Assembly: GCA_910586555.1 (NCBI GenBank) | Contig: CAJUJY010000073.1 | Location: 1 to 16,522, forward strand | Direction: 5' to 3' | DNA length: 16,522 nucleotides | From: an uncultured Lachnospiraceae bacterium | GTDB taxonomy: Bacteria > Bacillota > Clostridia > Lachnospirales > Lachnospiraceae | Part shown: piece after piece, positions 15,502 to 16,522 of the stretch | Position numbering within the stretch: the first letter of the stretch is position 1 | How the letters are laid out: each line of letters opens with the position of its first letter | Made by a program: the position numbers and the translations under genes | Notes under the pieces: generated by a model | Seen by the model: only the letters and a program-made list of their open reading frames with translations | Told to the model about the DNA's origin: nothing | Databases searched by the model: none

Positions 15502-16275
15502 TTAAAAGGTAATATCAAGTACCATCATTACTACAAATCCAAGGGCTACCCCTATTGTGCCAGTATTAAAGCTTCCATCTGGCTGTGCTTCTGGAACTAG
15601 TTCTTCTATTACAACATAAAACATTGCTCCTGCTGCAAATGCAAGGAGATATGGAAGGACTGGCACAACAAGCCCTGTAAGTAATATTGTTATTATAGCG
15701 CCTATGGGTTCAGCTATGCCTGACATTGTACCATATATAAATGCTTTTGCCCTGGACATGCCATCACTTTCTAGTGGCATTGATACTATTGCACCTTCTG
15801 GGAAGTTTTGTATTGCAATGCCTGTTGCAAGTGTAAATGCACTTGCCATTGTAATGCCTGTGCCTGGTAAAAGTGCCCCTGCCAGCGCAACACCTACAGC
15901 CATTCCCTCTGGTATGTTATGGAATGTAACTGCCAGTGCAAGCATTGTAGATTTTTTAACCTGTACAGCCAGTCCCTCTGGCTGGTCATTATCAAGCCGG
16001 AGGTGGGGGATTAAGTTATCCAGGCAAATTAAAAATATAATACCTGCCAGAAAACCAGATGTTACAGGAAACCAGGTATAAACCTCCATATCTTCTGACA
16101 TTTCAATGGCAGGCAGGATAAGTGACCATACCGATGCTGCAAGCATTACCCCTGCTGCAAAACCAGGCAGAAGCTTTCCAAGTTTCCCATTAATACTGTT
16201 TTTCATAAGAAAAACCATTGCACTGCCTGACATAGTTCCTATAAACGGAATTAAAATCCCTGCTGCTATATCCAA
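15502..16275 (-). CDS. ZIP family divalent metal transporter (ZupT/GufA-like)
   Basis: A 257-residue membrane protein of the ZIP family, which brings zinc or other divalent metals (iron, manganese) into the cytoplasm. About eight hydrophobic segments are visible. The metal-site motifs are FHNIPEG in helix 4 (118-124; H119, N120, E123) and IQNFPEG in helix 5 (155-161; N157, E160), with EE at 224-225 in a later helix. The short loop between helices 3 and 4 (about 92-110) lacks the histidine-rich stretch of many eukaryotic ZIPs. Length is normal for bacterial members. The start is TTG at 16275: an in-frame TAA stops the frame six codons upstream and no ATG or GTG lies between, while AAGGAAG sits about 10 bases before the TTG. 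It is the first gene of an operon with the GH30 gene. Metal preference is not shown by sequence. Confidence 0.93.
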   Translation of the reverse strand: MDIAAGILIPFIGTMSGSAMVFLMKNSINGKLGKLLPGFAAGVMLAASVWSLILPAIEMSEDMEVYTWFPVTSGFLAGIIFLICLDNLIPHLRLDNDQPEGLAVQVKKSTMLALAVTFHNIPEGMAVGVALAGALLPGTGITMASAFTLATGIAIQNFPEGAIVSMPLESDGMSRAKAFIYGTMSGIAEPIGAIITILLTGLVVPVLPYLLAFAAGAMFYVVIEELVPEAQPDGSFNTGTIGVALGFVVMMVLDITF

Positions 16276-16345
16276 TTTACTAACACTTCCTTAAATAAAA
16301 ATGCCATTACCAGATATTTTATGCAGGAATATTAAAAAGGTTACA

Positions 16346-16380
16346 CTGTTTAACAGGATATTTTACAGGTAATACCCTGT
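16346..16380. promoter_or_regulatory. Possible operator palindromes upstream of the ZIP gene
   Basis: CTGTT-T-AACAG (16346-16356) is a perfect short palindrome, and ACAGGT-AATA-CCCTGT (16365-16380) an imperfect one; both use ACAG/CTGT half-sites. They lie 70-105 bases before the ZIP start, a plausible place for a metal-responsive repressor. I see no clear -35/-10 pair for the minus strand in 16276-16439, so the promoter stays unlocated and this call is weak. Confidence 0.3.
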
Positions 16381-16439
16381 GCCAGCAAAGGATATCACTT
16401 ATGTCCCCGTCTGTTGCCAGCATCTGTAGTTTGTATTTT

Positions 16440-16522
16440 AACCTCATTAAGTAAGCCCTTTAAAATTCACGCTTCTTAAGCGGTGGGTTTGATTTACCAG
16501 GGCTTACTTAGTCTGGCAGGGG
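16440..16522 (+). repeat. Four-way-junction repeat element, copy 2 (cut by the window end)
   Basis: This is an inverted, diverged copy of the element at 14042-14163. It begins with the same closing half-site AACCTCAT (16440-16447). A perfect 12-bp stem TAAGTAAGCCCT (16448-16459) with AGGGCTTACTTA (16499-16510) follows at once. Relative to copy 1, three pairs differ and all three stay paired. Inside the stem is CGCTT-CTT-AAGCG and the shared motif GCTTCT...TAAGCGGTGG. The last 12 bases (16511-16522) match in position and length the first arm of hairpin B. The other arm, hairpin A and the closing ATGAGGTT would lie beyond the window. Confidence 0.65.

Noticed and set aside
13959..16522. CRISPR array or IS605-type transposon with its protein genes
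   Set aside because: There are no regularly spaced repeats, and neither a TnpA nor a TnpB/IscB reading frame exists in the window; only the folded repeats are present.

Overview
The window reads as chromosomal DNA of a low-GC, gut-type Clostridia, most likely a Lachnospiraceae relative. The reasons are AT-rich intergenic DNA, strong use of ATA, ACA, GCA and CTT codons, AGGAGG-type ribosome sites, and the gene families present: a lectin-domain C1 peptidase with Ig-like repeats, a BspA-type leucine-rich-repeat protein and a GH30 glycosidase. I cannot name the species from sequence alone. There is no tRNA, rRNA, CRISPR array or transposase gene in the window.

Layout. 141-479 (+) is a small conserved protein of unknown role. 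725-6776 (+) is gltB-gltD, the two subunits of NADPH glutamate synthase, which makes glutamate from glutamine and 2-oxoglutarate; it has its own promoter and a terminator hairpin inside its leader. 7110-9703 (+) is pnp (polynucleotide phosphorylase) overlapping by one base a small membrane protein of the heptaprenyl diphosphate synthase component I / Gx transporter family; the pnp leader is also strongly folded. 9920-12967 (+) is a large secreted papain-like peptidase and 13146-13958 (+) a small secreted leucine-rich-repeat protein, each with its own regulatory DNA. On the minus strand, a ZIP metal transporter (15502-16275) and a cytoplasmic-looking GH30 glycosidase (14162-15487) form a two-gene operon.

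The least expected structure is a repeated element that brackets the ZIP-GH30 operon in inverted orientation. Copy 1 (14042-14163) folds with no unpaired base at the junction into a four-way junction: an 8-bp closing stem and three hairpins, one of them branched off a 12-bp stem. Copy 2 (16440 to the window end at 16522) has the same closing half-site, the same 12-bp stem with three compensatory base-pair changes, the same internal GCTTCT...TAAGCGGTGG motif, and then one arm of the next hairpin, cut by the window edge. Compensatory change between copies argues that the fold itself is selected, as a structured RNA or as a folded DNA mobile element. I do not recognise it with certainty.

Other points of interest are regulatory: a perfect 16-bp palindrome between the -35 and -10 of the first gene, paired 13-bp direct repeats upstream of the gltB promoter, premature terminators in the gltB and pnp leaders, and repeated GTATAA motifs ahead of the peptidase gene.
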